Source: Protea cynaroides
Taxonomy: Eukaryota; Streptophyta; Magnoliopsida; Proteales; Proteaceae
DNA length: 64,000 bases
Reading direction: 5' to 3'
NCBI GenBank assembly: GCA_028583415.1
Contig: CM053272.1
Span: 43,144,699 to 43,208,698 of the forward strand
The notes under the pieces: model-generated
The model's input: the letters and a program-made list of their open reading frames with translations, nothing else
Databases searched by the model: none
What the model was told of the DNA's origin: nothing
Shown here: one piece after another, positions 44,793 through 56,845 of the stretch
Position numbering within the stretch: the first letter of the stretch is position 1
How the letters are laid out: each line of letters starts with the position of its first letter
Program-made: the position numbers and the translations under genes

Positions 44793-46085
44793 GTCTGACC
44801 ACACCGGTGCTGATTATTTACTATGATAACATTGGTGCCACCTAGCTTACTACCAACCCGTTATTTTATGCCCATACAAAGCACATCGAAATCGATTATC
44901 GCTTCATTCATGAACGGGTTCTGCTAAAGCCACTTCAAGTTTGTCATGTGTCAAGCCACGATTAGATAACAAATGTTATGACTAAGGGATTACTGGCTCC
45001 ATTAACAATTATGCAATTTGTTCAAATTAGTGTCCTATTCATGCCTAAGGAATATGATTAAATATAAAAGTTTAATAGTTGATGATATAAAGATAGTTAA
45101 AGGGACGTTCTCACAAACCCTTAATGAGAAATAATTATTCATAGAAAAAATTTTGGACGGTTAGCATAAGACCGAATAGCGTTACAGATTATGGACCGGT
45201 TGGTTCGCATCATTAAAACCCGTTAATAGACCTATTATACCGACTAGCATTAAATCGATTATGGACCGAATATACCGACCGGACCGATTATACCGACCTG
45301 GCAGAATATAAATGTGTCCATGTCTCGCAAACGAAGGCCGATTAATTAAACATGCCAGTAACAATAGAAGGTATTTAATTGATGGTGACCGATTAGGCCT
45401 TACCGAGACCGACTGATTGACACCCCTAACTAATTACATGGGTATATAATAGGATTCTTATCCATTGTGAAATTGGATGAATATTTCAAACTCAAATTAT
45501 TCTCAATTTGTTTTGTGTGGTCTAGAATTGTACCCATGTGGCTCATATCCAGATCTATTACTAAATAAATGGGCTGGGGACCCAGGACCTAAATTGTTAG
45601 GGACCCATGGAAGGAATGAAGCTTGGCTCTGTTCATTGCCCATGTGGGTCAATGGAGGATCTTCATTCTTCAGAGTTACTGAACCATTTTTGACAAAAGG
45701 GTAGGTGTAGCTCAGCTCCTCACACCATGGTTTAAGGAAGTGGAATCGGATCTAACTGGTCTCAGTCGATTCTGATCTAATTTTCGCTGGAATTGGCCGG
45801 ACTAAAATCACCTGAATCCCTCCAAATCGAGAGAAATCAACCATCCGATTCTGATTCCTCAATCCATGCCTTGCATTACAAAACCAAAAAGAGCTCTACT
45901 GCATCATAGTGTTCCAAATGGTTTCTGGAATCTCAAGATCCAAAAATCTAAAAGGTGGGCTGCTGTAAATATCCAAGAAATCAAAGTAGTTTCAAGAATC
46001 AATCCCATCTATAGAAGGCTTCTAAATTTTTCTTTCCACCCACTTTGATTATGATTAATGAGTAGGTTCGCCACTAATGTGATCT

Positions 46086-46089
<4 letters not shown>

Positions 46090-46130
<41 letters not shown>
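46090..46130. repeat. (TC)n microsatellite
   Basis: About 20 CT units. Confidence 0.95.
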
Positions 46131-46132
<2 letters not shown>

Positions 46133-46755
46133 GATTATTTCTTGACCAGAAGACACCGAATATGACCACTATAAACTGGCATTTGTGAGCTTAATCAAGA
46201 TGTTCTTGTACCAGAAGCCGAAGGGTTGAAAAAGGATTCCTTAAATGTAAAGTAAAAGTAAGCAGCATGAGAGAAAGTTGAAGGTGAAATTCAACTAATT
46301 GAAAACAACTACCACCAATAAAAGTGTCTCACACCCTTTTGATGACATTGATTGCATTATATGTCATCTACAGGGACCAGGGACTTATTTAAGATGCTAT
46401 CTATGCAATCCATGTGTGGCTTTTTTTTTACAACCACCAACGCGTGAAGATGTTACCTCAACATAACTTGAATCCTACAAATCATAACTGCACTCATACT
46501 TCAAAAGCTACCAGTAAAAATCATCTCCATAGTAATCCTGCAGAGAAAAAAAAAATCCTAGTATACTACCAACCTCACAGTTTGGAGCCTTTTAAGCAAG
46601 ATTCAAAATTTTGGATTTCAGGTTGAGAATAATCACACATTCGAAAATGTTGGGACTTGAGATGTTTTAATATAATAGATGATTTCTCGACCTAATAGTT
46701 TAAGCTTTTGGGTTAGATACTTCAACACAGTGGGATTTCAACTCCCCTCAGAACT

Positions 46756-46781
<26 letters not shown>
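46756..46781. repeat. (GA)n microsatellite
   Basis: About 13 GA units. Confidence 0.95.
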
Positions 46782-46786
<5 letters not shown>

Positions 46787-49700
46787 TGCCCTTGACATAG
46801 CATTGATGAAAACATTACAAGAAAGAAGAATGTGAAAAGAATAACAAAGTAAGGTTAACTGAAAGTAGTCATGAGTAACTATCAAGTAGGGTTACTTCTA
46901 TAAGAATGCAGTATAAATAAAGAAGGGTTCAAATAAATTTGGCAACTGTAGATAATTACTTTCCTTTTGGAGAAGATAATGAGATCTCACGCAATTCCAA
47001 TAACCCAATTCACAGGAACTGTATGCATTAAGTATTCTCATATCATTAGGTTCATTTCAAACCCAGGCACAATGTCATATTCAATGAGGATAGGATCTGG
47101 GCTTTCATAGCTTCTGTTGTACATCACTATTAGCTTAGAACAGCATACAAGGAGTTAGGTCTTGAAAAGGATACCTTGATAAACTTCATACAAGACAACC
47201 AACCTCTGGATACCACCATAGTTATCAAAAAGTCATGTTCTTACCACAATGTTGCATACTGTATCTACTTACTTTTTATGTCAAATTGGTGATGAGATTG
47301 AGATAAGTTGCAAAAGGTGAGTTGGTAACTGAGAAGAGCTCATATCCACTGCATATGTTGCAAGCCTTTCCAGACTCTAGAGCCCATGGGTGAAGGGAAC
47401 CCACCCAACAGGAGAAGTGAAGGGCAAAAAATTTAGTCAGCCCAGCTCTTCAGGTTACCATAGGATATCTTAGGAACCAAAAGTTATATACATCAAAATA
47501 AGACCTCATTTGATAAATCGATCATACAAAAAATTTCAGTCACCTTAAAGCAAGGTTAGATACAAGAACCGCATTGTAAAGCTTCCAAGGCTAAGAACAT
47601 CGAGTAATCCGATGAGATGAGACGGTGATGGAACATTACACATTGACACATGAAACAGTTACAGTTTTAGTCTTCCTAAATAAAATTTATAGATTTTTTT
47701 CTTGTTTCTCATCATCTGTAGAGTGATTGTCTCTTGTCCGTTAGGGATTTTTTTTTTGTGTGTGGGGGTGGAGGGGGGGAGAGAGAGAGAGGAGATTCAT
47801 ATCATTTCTGGGGCTGAAGTTGAGATTTTTTTCTTTCTTTTCTTTTTTCCCCCCTTACATTCGAGTTTGATTCACTCAAATTCCTTTCCACAAAACAACA
47901 AGAAGAAGAAGGTTGTCGAGCTGAATAAGCTGAATACCTTATCATCCAATCCCTGGAATAGTATAACAGGGCAAGAAAAAATTGTCAACAAAGTTAATAG
48001 CTGAGCTCTCAAAGAAAGCAATTTCACCCTCAACACTCCAAAAAAGAGGCTATTACCATTCATTCATATTGGTCAAATTAATTGGATGATAAAAACTTGA
48101 ATTGTATTGTAGTATTTACCAACAAGATTATCGATATTGTGAGATTCAAATTTGTGCATATCTTCAATTCTTTCAACGCATTAAGTCAGCAATCTGTTCG
48201 TCAGCCAATAAAAGATAATGGTTCATTAATCTTGTAAATCATCCTGTCAAATAGAAATGACATTAATTTTCAACAAGCAGGACAAGAAACAAAATGTTGG
48301 GAAAGCATAAATAGGAAATTGAACAGAATGATATATCAAATGGGTAGGCTCAAAAATTGATTTTTTTCTCTCCTTATGACTTTATCTTAGATCATACCAT
48401 GGTTCCATTAATATTTTGGTAATGCATCATACAAAACAGTCCATACAACTTGGAATAGTCATTTGCCAAGTCAATAAGAAAGCCATCGATCTGCTTGGTC
48501 ATTCTAGGTTTCATAAACTAAAAATGGCTTGGTTATAACCTATCACAGTGTAGAGGTTGACCCTTTTTTCCCACTAAGGCTAGGATTTTATAAAGGGAAA
48601 AAAAAGGGAGTAAAGGTCCTTATACTTACAGGGCCCTATAACTTGCTCAATAATATCACTACAAAGAAAGCCAACTTCTCACACTGGAAGTAACATCTCA
48701 GAGGTTGTCAATTTTTGTCCATAGTTTTAGCAACCATGAAGGCTAGTTTGTTTCTTTCTTTCCGGATACTCCAAGCGACAGTACAAGGAGTGAATTGCCA
48801 AAGTTTTTTTCCTTCTCAAAAAGAAATCTACTTTCCCACCACTCTAGAGAAATGATAGCATTCTTGAATTGGTCAAGGAGACCCCTTGAGATTGAAAATT
48901 TGACTTTATTGTTCCTAATGTGCTGTAGCATGAGGAGAAAATAGATTATTACTCATTAACTCAACACTCAGACTTTGTGATATATAGTGCTGTTTCCTGT
49001 TACCATTACTTAAAGATAAGGAGCCTTCTGAAACCTGACAAGCATTTGTTGGTGCCTGTCCACTCATGCTGCAAGTGACAAGAATTACTTAGTTTTATCA
49101 GATCAGCAACTCCACTCAAAACATTATCCATTAACATGAGATTTGGAGGTTTTACCAGGCCTCTCTTATCTAGCAAATTCAAAAGTGGGTTGTGAAATTC
49201 TCTCTTATGTAGCAAATTCAAAACAGGGTTGTGAAATTTTCACCCACACAAGTGAAAACCAGATTTTTGAGCTCTAAGTTGCCCAAAAAAGAGTGGTACC
49301 GTTTCCTTACAGGTATTCAAGTAATCCACACTTCCTAAACTCTACTAATATTCAATAGATAACCAAAATTCAAATCAATTTCTTTATCAGCATTCATGCT
49401 GAACTGGTGATTAATGAGTGTTTGGGAGAAATTTGCACAGATAAGCAGGACATGTCACATGTGTGTTTGAGCAAAGATGAGCACTTCAATAATTAGTGAG
49501 TGTTTGGTATGGGACGGAAAAGGTGAAGTATGTAAGGGTTGATAACCCACGTAATGATCAGAGAAAGCACAAAGGTCCCACAAGGGTTTTTCATTTTTCT
49601 TCCCTTTTTCCTTTCCCTCATTTCCCCAGTCCCCACAACAAGTGACCAGACCTCCTTGTCTTACCAAATCCAAGCCCCACTCTTTCTTTCCATCACTGAA

Positions 49701-49916
49701 CTTGGTCAGATGGAACTTTATCTCTCCATTTTCCCTCCATTCTTTTCCACCAACCTGATGGGTCACTTCCCTGATATCCACTTCCAAACTTCAAAGATTC
49801 TGAGGACACAACCACCTTTTCCAGCTCTCTTTTACTCATTATAAGCCCTCTCTCAGTAACAAACTTTTTTATATCCTCCATCATAACAGGCAAGGGCCTC
49901 TTATGGTATTGTCACC

Positions 49917-50573
49917 ATGGAAACTCCGAGCTTACTATCTTTACTTAAACATACTGTATCCAGCAACAACAGATCGAAATCGGTCGGAGGACTCTTTCGC
50001 ATGCTCAAGCTCTTCCCTCTATTGAACTCAGGGGGCAAGATGGTGGCACTACTAGAGCGACAAAGGAAGGCTCTCCTCGCCAACAATGCCGTGATCGGGA
50101 CTCTCTTTGGGTACCGTAAAGGAAGGGTAAGCTTGATCATGCAAGAAGATCTCAAGTGTGTACCCATGTTTGTGATAGAACTACCTATACACACAAGTTT
50201 GTTCCATAAGGAGATAGCCACAGGTCTGGTCAGGATTGTTCTTGAGAGTATGAACAAGACCCATAAGAAGAAGCTTCTGGAGGAGTTTGTGTGGGGTGTA
50301 TATTGCAATGGGCGTAAAGCTGGATTTTCTATTAGAAGGAAGCAATCTTCGGATGATGAGCTTCATGTGATGCAGCTCTTGCAAGGGGTCTCCATGGGAG
50401 CTGGTGTTCTTCCTTGTCCGTCTGAGAAGGAATCAGTGGATGGGGACCTCATCTATGTGAGGGTACGGTTTGAGAGAGTGATTGGGTCCAAAGACTCAGA
50501 AACCTTCCACATGATAAACCCAGAAGACACGGGCCGACCAGAGTTAAGCATCTTCTTTGTAAGGCCCCAGTAA
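49917..50573 (+). CDS. MIZU-KUSSEI1-like (DUF617) protein
   Basis: Intronless 218-residue ORF with a good initiation context (caccATGg). The N-terminus is serine-rich and variable, followed by a basic stretch (LLERQRKALLANN). The DUF617 domain runs from about residue 58 to the end: VIGTLFGYRKGRVSLIMQED, VPMFVIELPIHTSLFHKEIA, GLVRIVLES, VWGVYCNGRKAGFSIRRK, HVMQLLQGVSMGAGVLP, DGDLIYVRVRFERVIGSKDS and ETFHMINPEDTGRPELSIFF. All family landmarks are present, including the C-terminal PELSIFFVR. The family founder MIZ1 acts in root hydrotropism in Arabidopsis; the role of this paralogue is unknown. A TATA-like ttataagc lies about 78 bp upstream. Convergent with the L6 gene. Confidence 0.93.
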   Translation: METPSLLSLLKHTVSSNNRSKSVGGLFRMLKLFPLLNSGGKMVALLERQRKALLANNAVIGTLFGYRKGRVSLIMQEDLKCVPMFVIELPIHTSLFHKEIATGLVRIVLESMNKTHKKKLLEEFVWGVYCNGRKAGFSIRRKQSSDDELHVMQLLQGVSMGAGVLPCPSEKESVDGDLIYVRVRFERVIGSKDSETFHMINPEDTGRPELSIFFVRPQ

Positions 50574-50606
50574 AGAACTATCAAATCTCTCTAATTCTTT
50601 CTTTGT

Positions 50607-50616
50607 AATAAATAAA
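50607..50616 (+). promoter_or_regulatory. polyadenylation signal candidate for the MIZ1-like gene
   Basis: Two overlapping AATAAA hexamers lie 34-43 bp after the stop codon, followed by T-rich sequence. Confidence 0.6.
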
Positions 50617-51153
50617 GATACAAGTGATACTGTAAATGAGTAACTCAAGATCCCTGTCATGAACCATGAGGGTTGATTTCTCTTGTTCAATCACAAATTT
50701 TTTTGTAACAGGAACATATAAAACCTATAGTAAGCATTGCTGTAAGTCCTTCATTACTAAAAAGAGTTAGACAGCTCCAGCGGGTGTAATGAGTGAGTTT
50801 CAATCCTATAGCAATATCCGGGTTGGTTTCATCCGGGTTGGTCTCAATCATCAAATATGAGGGCCAAACTGCTGGAAGTAAAGAGTCTTATTGATGGAAA
50901 GAGCATTGGTATCTGCTGATGGATGAGCCTCATTCAAGAGATTTTAAGTCAACAGTGGGGCTAGATTGCACAGATGATGCTCTAGCCTTAGAATGCAATA
51001 CACTGATGTGACAAAACAAGGTGCAAAATCTTCTTGCAAAATTTTTCAAACAATACAAAATTGTTTAAAGCTGCGAGGGAAAACAAGTTCCAGCTACAGA
51101 GATGAGGAAAAACTTCCGCCACGACCAACAAAATCCCATTTTCATTTGGGCAA
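50617..51153. other. convergent intergenic region
   Basis: Lies between the 3' ends of the MIZ1-like and L6 genes. No other gene is seen. It contains a short direct repeat (ccgggttggt at about 50819 and 50837). Confidence 0.4.
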
Positions 51154-51462
51154 TCATTTGGATTTTTTTCCTTGCTTTTTCTTTATAACTTCATCAATAT
51201 ACATTATACCCTTGCCCTTGTAAACTTCAGGAGGCTTACAACTGCGAACAGCAGCAGCAAACTGATGCACTCTTTGCTTGTCTATTCCAGTGCAACAAAC
51301 TATGTTTGGCTTAAAGCAGAATGCGCGAACAGCTGGTGGAACAACCAGTTCAACCTCATGGCTGTAGCCCAATTTCAGGTACAGAAGACGACCTTCCGAT
51401 TCAGCCCTTGCTTTGAAACCGACGCCCACAATCTTAAGAAAGCGAAAGAATTTGGACTCCAT
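51154..51462 (-). CDS. ribosomal protein L6, small mitochondrial-type (uL6m)
   Basis: Encodes 102 residues starting MESKFFRFLKIVGVGFKARA and ending EVYKGKGIMYIDEVIKKKQG, KKSK. This corresponds to the C-terminal half of bacterial L6 and matches the short nuclear-encoded L6 of plant mitochondria (family length about 100). Landmarks: GVGFKA, LGYSHEVELVVP, TGIDKQRVHQFAA, KPPEVYKGKGI. An in-frame ATG 21 bp upstream (51483) exists, but the family start is MExKFFRFLK. A splice acceptor-like ctgtaaacag at about 51492-51501 suggests a 5' UTR intron, with the first exon upstream (51.5-52 kb) not located. Expected to act in the large subunit of the mitoribosome. Confidence 0.9.
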   Translation of the reverse strand: MESKFFRFLKIVGVGFKARAESEGRLLYLKLGYSHEVELVVPPAVRAFCFKPNIVCCTGIDKQRVHQFAAAVRSCKPPEVYKGKGIMYIDEVIKKKQGKKSK

Positions 51463-52087
51463 GTACAATTTCCAAGTAACCAACTTTCGATCTGTTTACA
51501 GAGAATAAAAGAACAATCATGGATCAAGGTGCTTATAGTTGAATAAAATTTAATTTCAGAAACAAGGATGTGTAGATCAAAATTACGAAAAAACAGAAGG
51601 GAGGGGGGGATTCTATACCGTATTGAGTGATAAAATTATCAGAAGCAATTCTGTTTCTGTAGCTAAGATGCAGTAACATTAACCATTTGACCTTTTAAAA
51701 GGATATAATGACTTCCTTGAGCACCATCAATCATGGGGAAAATAATCTCCCAACCCCTCAAACCCAAAAAAAAAAAAAAAGGAGTCGTTTTCAGGGAACA
51801 TATAGGGAATCCTGTTCTGACAACTGTAGTTTTCATATTAACTAACATAGCTAGCAAAGGCAGCTACTTGTAGCAAGTGGAATTCGTATTCAACACGTGT
51901 ATGGTAAAGATAAAAGGAATGAATAGACAAAACATAGTTCAAGAAAAAATTGACAGGATCAACATAAGCCAGACAATGGTGACCTACAGAATTTTCATGT
52001 CATTCACAGTGAACTACTTTAGGCCACTTTTGGACTTGTAGCTAATGGATGGTTTGCTCAAGGGGCACTGCCTATTTTCGACAGAAA

Positions 52088-52229
52088 CTTGGCATTGCAG
52101 TTAACAGTTAGGTGCAATTTACACCTTCTGTTCGCCCATCATCATTCATAGTGCCTAACTTGGCATTGCAGTTAACAGTAGGTGCAATTTACACCTCCTG
52201 TTTGCCCATCATCATTCATGTCGGCTTTT
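52088..52229. repeat. 71-bp tandem duplication
   Basis: cttggcattgcagttaacag, then aggtgcaatttacacc and gcccatcatcattcat recur at 52088 and 52159, with a few differences. Confidence 0.85.
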
Positions 52230-53459
52230 GCCCAAAGCATCTCCTGCCCGAATTATGTTGCATTTACTAGTCTTGAAAAATAACGCATCAATATGAACCA
52301 TCAAGACAAACAAATTGTCGAAGCGTAGTTCTAAATTTCGGTTTCGCCAACCATTTCACTGGCTGGCAAAACCAAAATATACTAATGAATTAGGAAATGG
52401 TTTATGCAGTCGGTATATTTCGACAGGCCATTATGGTGGTCAAATGGCCATATTTAGGGCCGAAACTCAATGGAAGCCTTAATTAAGCCTTTATGAACAT
52501 ATGTGAATCCTTAGATTGCAAGAAAAGTCATACAAAATGGTAGTTTGCTTTGGACCCTAGGTAAGCAATGTACGATGAACCCAGATGTATATCTTTTGTA
52601 ATATAGCCTATTATAGTGTACATGTGGTGTCCTTTCCATCACAACAGCCTTACAATTTAGGGAAATTTGGTCAAATGATGCCAATAGACTCAAATGTGAG
52701 GGACCCACTCAACTTTAGCTTGATTCAGCGCAAATAAAGTTTTGCCCAAAAAAAAAAAATAATAATAAATAATTTATGGTTTTCTAGCAGTACTAGGGTT
52801 TTTGGGCAAAGGGGGCTAAATGCTGGAAAGTTCAACGAAATCTGTCGAATTTTCGGGCAAAATTGTGTAAACATGCTGAGTCGCCTTGCATTTTGTTTCG
52901 ACATTTGTCGAAACCAAAATCTTTCAAAATTTCGCTGAAATCTTGAACTATGGATGGAAGCAGGTTTCATGGACAGGCACCTCATTATGCCAAATTGTAA
53001 TCAAATGAGGCTGAATTTTATGGACATATATAACCCAAAATCCCAGGCTCACATGTCAAGTATCAATCCATAAGGAGTTGGTGAAGCAAAAAAATAATAA
53101 TAATAATAAAGAACTGAAAATCCAGGACTACTGAGAGGGTGCATGCAAATACTTGGAGAACATACAGATTGCATGTCAATACATAGAAAGGCAATGATCG
53201 AATTTTAGTATGAAATTTGACAAATGGCCGACTCAGACCATTCCCTAATACCCAACTGTCAAAATTGCCACATCAAACTTCCACGTGGCACAACTAGTGA
53301 GGAACAGGTGATCTTATGGATATCTTGATTTATACCTTTTGCCCACATTGATTTTTAAGAATCTACACTCTTCTGAAAATTACTAAATAAACTCAAACCA
53401 TCTCCATTCCAAATTTATCCAAATGCAATTTCCAAATTACGAAAACACTACCTGATAAA

Positions 53460-53950
53460 TAGGCACACTTCTAGTTAGAGTCTAATTAGGTCTAAGAGTC
53501 TTATTTTATTTTTATCTATTTATTTAAAATTATTTTGTGGCCCCCCTTCGCCTTTTAGACGTGAACTCTACTAGTTTTAGTTTTAGGTAGTTTTGAGTTC
53601 CTTTAGGACTCCATTTTCTAATTGTTTTTATTTAGAATCCTATTAGGATTAGGATTGTGATTGTAAGCCTATTTAATAGGCAGTTTTATTAATGAAAGAG
53701 ATGAATGAGGAATAAAAAAAAATAAAAATAAAAAGCAACATGGGCTTTCTTTTCTCTCTCTTTCTCTCGGCTCTCCTATCCCTCTCGGCCTCCCCTTCTC
53801 TTGGCACGGTTAGCCTTCCCTTCCCCTCTTGGTTCTTGGTGAGATTCTTCTCCTCTTCCCCTTCTCCTTGCTTCCTTTCCCTTCCCTTTTCTATCAGTGT
53901 TCCAATCTTTTCTCTCATGAGATTCAGCCTCCATTATCAAGACAGTCCTA
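53460..53950 (+). mobile_element. possible LTR fragment
   Basis: A TATA-like cctatttaataggcag (about 53668-53683) is followed by taatgaaagagatgaatgag and a strongly pyrimidine-rich leader. It is preceded by ctattaggattaggattg. This layout is common in plant LTRs. No paired copy or target duplication is seen. Confidence 0.35.
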
Positions 53951-54764
53951 ACTTAAAATATCCAGAACCTCTTATGAAATCCAAGCCTCAAAATAGTTAG
54001 GAAAACTATGCCCGCAACAAAAATCAACTTGACAAACTAAGCCTTCCCCCTTACTGTTTGGGACTAGGAATGGTTTAATTGCTGGCTTCCAACATGATAC
54101 AATCCTCCTCCAATGAATTTATCGCCAGGAAATTCCCAAAAGTAAACGAAAAGGCAAATGAAACTCTATCATGCCAAAACTAATACTCAGGAAGACACAG
54201 AGGAAGAAAGATAAGAAAATGCTAAATTTTATGTCAAGTTCCTTGTATAGAAGTTAAACGTTACATATGGTACTTAAGAGGAAAACAAGTTGCAGTAGCA
54301 AAAGTTAAACCAGGAAAAGAAACTGGGAAAGACACAAACAGACACAAGAGCCAAGCAACAACTACACAAAAATGTTATCACAAGACTAAAGAGATAGCAG
54401 ATACCACCACAACAAATAAGAAAAATTACTGCACTAAAACTTGATGCTCAGCATAGTAACTGTTGACATCTGTTGCAGTAATTTTTCTTGATGTGTCATA
54501 CATCAGAATTTAACTGTGTAACAAACAAAAACTCAAATATAAATTGTTCGTCTATTTTCTAGTTACCACATCTACTGCTACTTCTAATAGGTTGGACTCC
54601 AAAGCTAAGGAGTTGATGTTGCTTTGGGTTGCACACTATAAAGATTTGAGCTAATTTGTGTCTCAAAACAAGTTCAACTTGGACAATACGATTCATTTTT
54701 CCCCTGATATTCCAGTAGTAATCTCTTACTAATCCATTTAAACATTAAGGACATGAACAACTGT

Positions 54765-55035
54765 TTAGCGTAGTTGGTTGGTGTCCTGCCAGTTGAGTGC
54801 AAGCACCCAGGATGTCATGGATTCGACTCTCTTGTCTCACATTGTGTATCCCCTTCCCCCTTCTCTCTCTCCCTTGCAAATTCTATGTAGCTGTATTCAA
54901 AGTCCCATTGGGCAGATAGGTAGTAAGGAACAAACCCCTAAAAGAAAACCGTTTTCATGGTCCATTAGTATGACGGAAAATCCACTATTTGTATTTTGTG
55001 GCAAAGCTGACCCAAAAAGATAAGGAAATTTTTTT
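54765..55035 (+). mobile_element. tRNA-derived SINE candidate
   Basis: The head carries an A-box-like tagcgtagttggttgg (54767-54782) and, about 45 bp on, a B-box-like ggattcgactc (54819-54829). The spacing is right for an internal pol III promoter. The head is not a real tRNA: the cloverleaf does not close. The body ends near an A/T-rich tract at about 55020-55045. The body family is not recognised. Confidence 0.45.
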
Positions 55036-55647
55036 TTAAAAATGAAATATTAAGCTTAAGAAGGGTTGACGAAGAGGTAACCTATTTCTATCACTTCTCT
55101 GATAGTTGTTTTTGTCTGGAAACGAACTCCCATTCATGCATGTGTGAATTTTGAAATTAATAGGAAGAGAAAGAGAGCATGAATAACAAGATTACTAAAG
55201 TGAGATCCAAGTATATGACATTTAGTTTAAGTGAATTTCAAATGAATAGCTAAACAGTTAATTGAAAAACCCAAAAATAAAATCCCAAAATCCAGTACAA
55301 CAACCGGTAAGGTTATGTTAAAAGCTACCATAACCATGACCTCCCAACTCCTATTATAGTAAACTTTCCATTTGAGGGCAGTAAGGAACTATCCAAAAAT
55401 CAAACAAAAGGAAACTGATAAACTGGACAGCAATCAGAGCTCAGAAATCAGAATATTAGGTCTCCTAAATAAGCAGGAATGGTTAGTTAGTCCAGATTGT
55501 ATGCTGAGAGAGGGAGGGGGAAACAAACTACTGGTTAAATCCTAAACAAAATCCAGACTTACTCATTACATATTGAGATAAAAAGAAGGTCGGGAATTAC
55601 CTTAACAGAAGCCCCCCCCCCCCCCCAACTAATCCTCTACAGATTTG
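55036..55647. other. intergenic, no gene recognised
   Basis: Nothing coding. A run of about 16 C (55611-55626) lies just left of the Pack-MULE target duplication. Confidence 0.4.
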
Positions 55648-55940
55648 TATAGAAATGAAAATTTTTCATCTAAACCTCATCAAAGATTATTAACATCATT
55701 TACACCCATAAGAATGCAAAAACATCACCTACATCTCAAAATTTTGGCTGTGGTAATCAAAGAAGTCCACTCCGTCAATTGATTCTCGTTAAATGTTGAT
55801 GTCAGATGGATTGTAATATTTCAAAGACGATAATACCCTTTTGACCTACTGAAAAGACCATTATACCCTATTGATATTCGTTACCCTACCTCTGTTTCAT
55901 TTCGAAACAGTAAGAGAGAGAAATGGAGCCACATGTTGTC

Positions 55941-56250
55941 GGAATCGTCCTTATGGTCACTACTTGATTGTCAGAATAGCCAAGTACCCAAAGAAAGTGA
56001 TTCGCAAGGATTCGACAAAGAAGACTGGGAAGAAGTCCCATGTGAAGGCTTTCATCAAACTCGTGAACTACAACCACATCATGCCAACCCGTTACATCCT
56101 CGATGTGAATTTGAAGGAAGTCGTTTCAGTGGATTCTCTCCAGTCTCAGGACAAAAAGGTCACGACCACTAAGGGAAACCAAAGCTCATCTTGAGGAGCG
56201 GTTCAAGACTGGAAAAAAACAGGTGGTTCTTCACCAAGCTCAAGTTTTGA
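55941..56250 (+). pseudogene. captured ribosomal protein L27 (eL27) fragment
   Basis: Reads RPYGHYLIVRIAKYPKKVIR, KDSTKKTGKKSHVKAFIKLV, NYNHIMPTRYILDVNLKEVV and SVDSLQSQDKKVTTTK. This is cytosolic eL27 from about residue 35 onward. Two single-base insertions (near 56169 and in the A run at about 56213) shift the frame before the terminal RWFFTKLKF-type end and stop at 56250. The first 35 codons are absent. No introns lie within the copy. It sits wholly inside the Pack-MULE, so it is a transduplicated pseudogene. Confidence 0.9.
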
Positions 56251-56807
56251 GGTGATTTTGGTTTTCTTAGGGTTTTTGAAAGGTGTAAGGGTGTAAGAGT
56301 TCCTGAGATTCAAATTGGATCATTTGACTCAATTTTATTCAGTCGCTTAAAAACGATAATCAAGAAATCAAGATCTATTGTTTCCGAAGCAAAGCTTAGA
56401 GAAGATATTAAAGAAATCTCAATCTGGCTGAACCAGGATTGACTAATAAGGGGGATAAGAAAAAATGGGGGAATATTCATGTTCAAAACCATCGGATCTT
56501 AGAGATGAAGAACTTAGTAAAGAATTGTAGAGGAGAAGCACCCTCAAATTTTCCCATTTCATCGCTAGTTTATTTTCTTCTTTTTCATCACTTTGACGTC
56601 TAATCTTGCTATGTTCAGAACCATTGGATTTTAGAGATGAACTTAATAAACAAATTGAAAAGAGTTGTAGAGGAGAAGAAAAGAAAGACGCTGGATTTGC
56701 AGTTGGAGTTGCAGAGGTATCTTCAGATCCCTGTTTCTCTTTGAAGCTGAAATCGTGGGCAAACTTTGATCAACTGCTGATGGCTCATAGGGTGATCTTC
56801 TAAGTCC

Positions 56808-56812
<5 letters not shown>

Positions 56813-56840
<28 letters not shown>
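56813..56840. repeat. (GA)n microsatellite
   Basis: About 14 GA units inside Pack-MULE copy C. Confidence 0.95.

Positions 56841-56845
<5 letters not shown>

Larger units (their letters stand above)
42170..45060 (+). mobile_element. Ty1/copia retrotransposon remnant with nested insertions
   Basis: Order on +: the RT beginning (AIKDPNWRASMNDAFNALLA, ...LEPHDHHMNLVGQMD, about 42187-42305), then VAKGYNQQEGVDYFETFN (42359 on). Next come LSYPNHVCHLY, YAHILVYVDDIIITGSRPNT (about 42730-42790) and YFLGIEAQPTSGGF. Then MDLLKKEHMDNAKPIGSPNA and ALQYLTLT (to 43049). After a gap, RNase H resumes (FMHEPK..HRTIVKWILHYL, LHAFTDAD, TTMARSSTKSECRGIANVAA, 43755-44050), and the tail HIEIDYRFIHERVLLKPLQV, TKGLLAPLTIMQFV ends near 45040. 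Many stops and frameshifts. Gag and integrase are not seen. Insertions: a MITE at 43050-43268, a GC-rich block at 43279-43745, and a TIR element at 44085-44792. Confidence 0.85.
45061..49916. other. intergenic, no gene recognised
   Basis: No supported gene in 4.8 kb. A block of ccgatta/ataccgacc words (45170-45430) ends in tgacacccctaacta, the complement of a TAGGGGTGTCA terminus seen also at 4807. (TC)n lies at 46090-46130 and (GA)n at 46756-46781. The MIZ1-like promoter should lie near 49500-49916; a TATA-like ttataagc is at about 49839. Confidence 0.4.
51502..54760. other. intergenic, no gene recognised
   Basis: May include the L6 5' UTR exon and promoter near the left edge. A 71-bp tandem duplication lies at 52088-52229. 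A possible LTR fragment lies at 53460-53950. The 81-codon minus ORF at 53673-53918 is antisense of a pyrimidine-rich stretch and has no domain. Confidence 0.4.

Noticed and set aside
49455..49893. ORFs on both strands just upstream of the MIZ1-like gene
   Set aside because: No domains and mutual overlap; more likely promoter and leader sequence.
51463..51483. Upstream in-frame ATG for the L6 protein (MVTWKLY)
   Set aside because: The family begins MExKFFRFLK, and the upstream ATG follows a likely 5' UTR splice acceptor.
53673..53918. 81-codon highly charged ORF on minus
   Set aside because: It is antisense of a pyrimidine-rich tract; composition explains the charge pattern.
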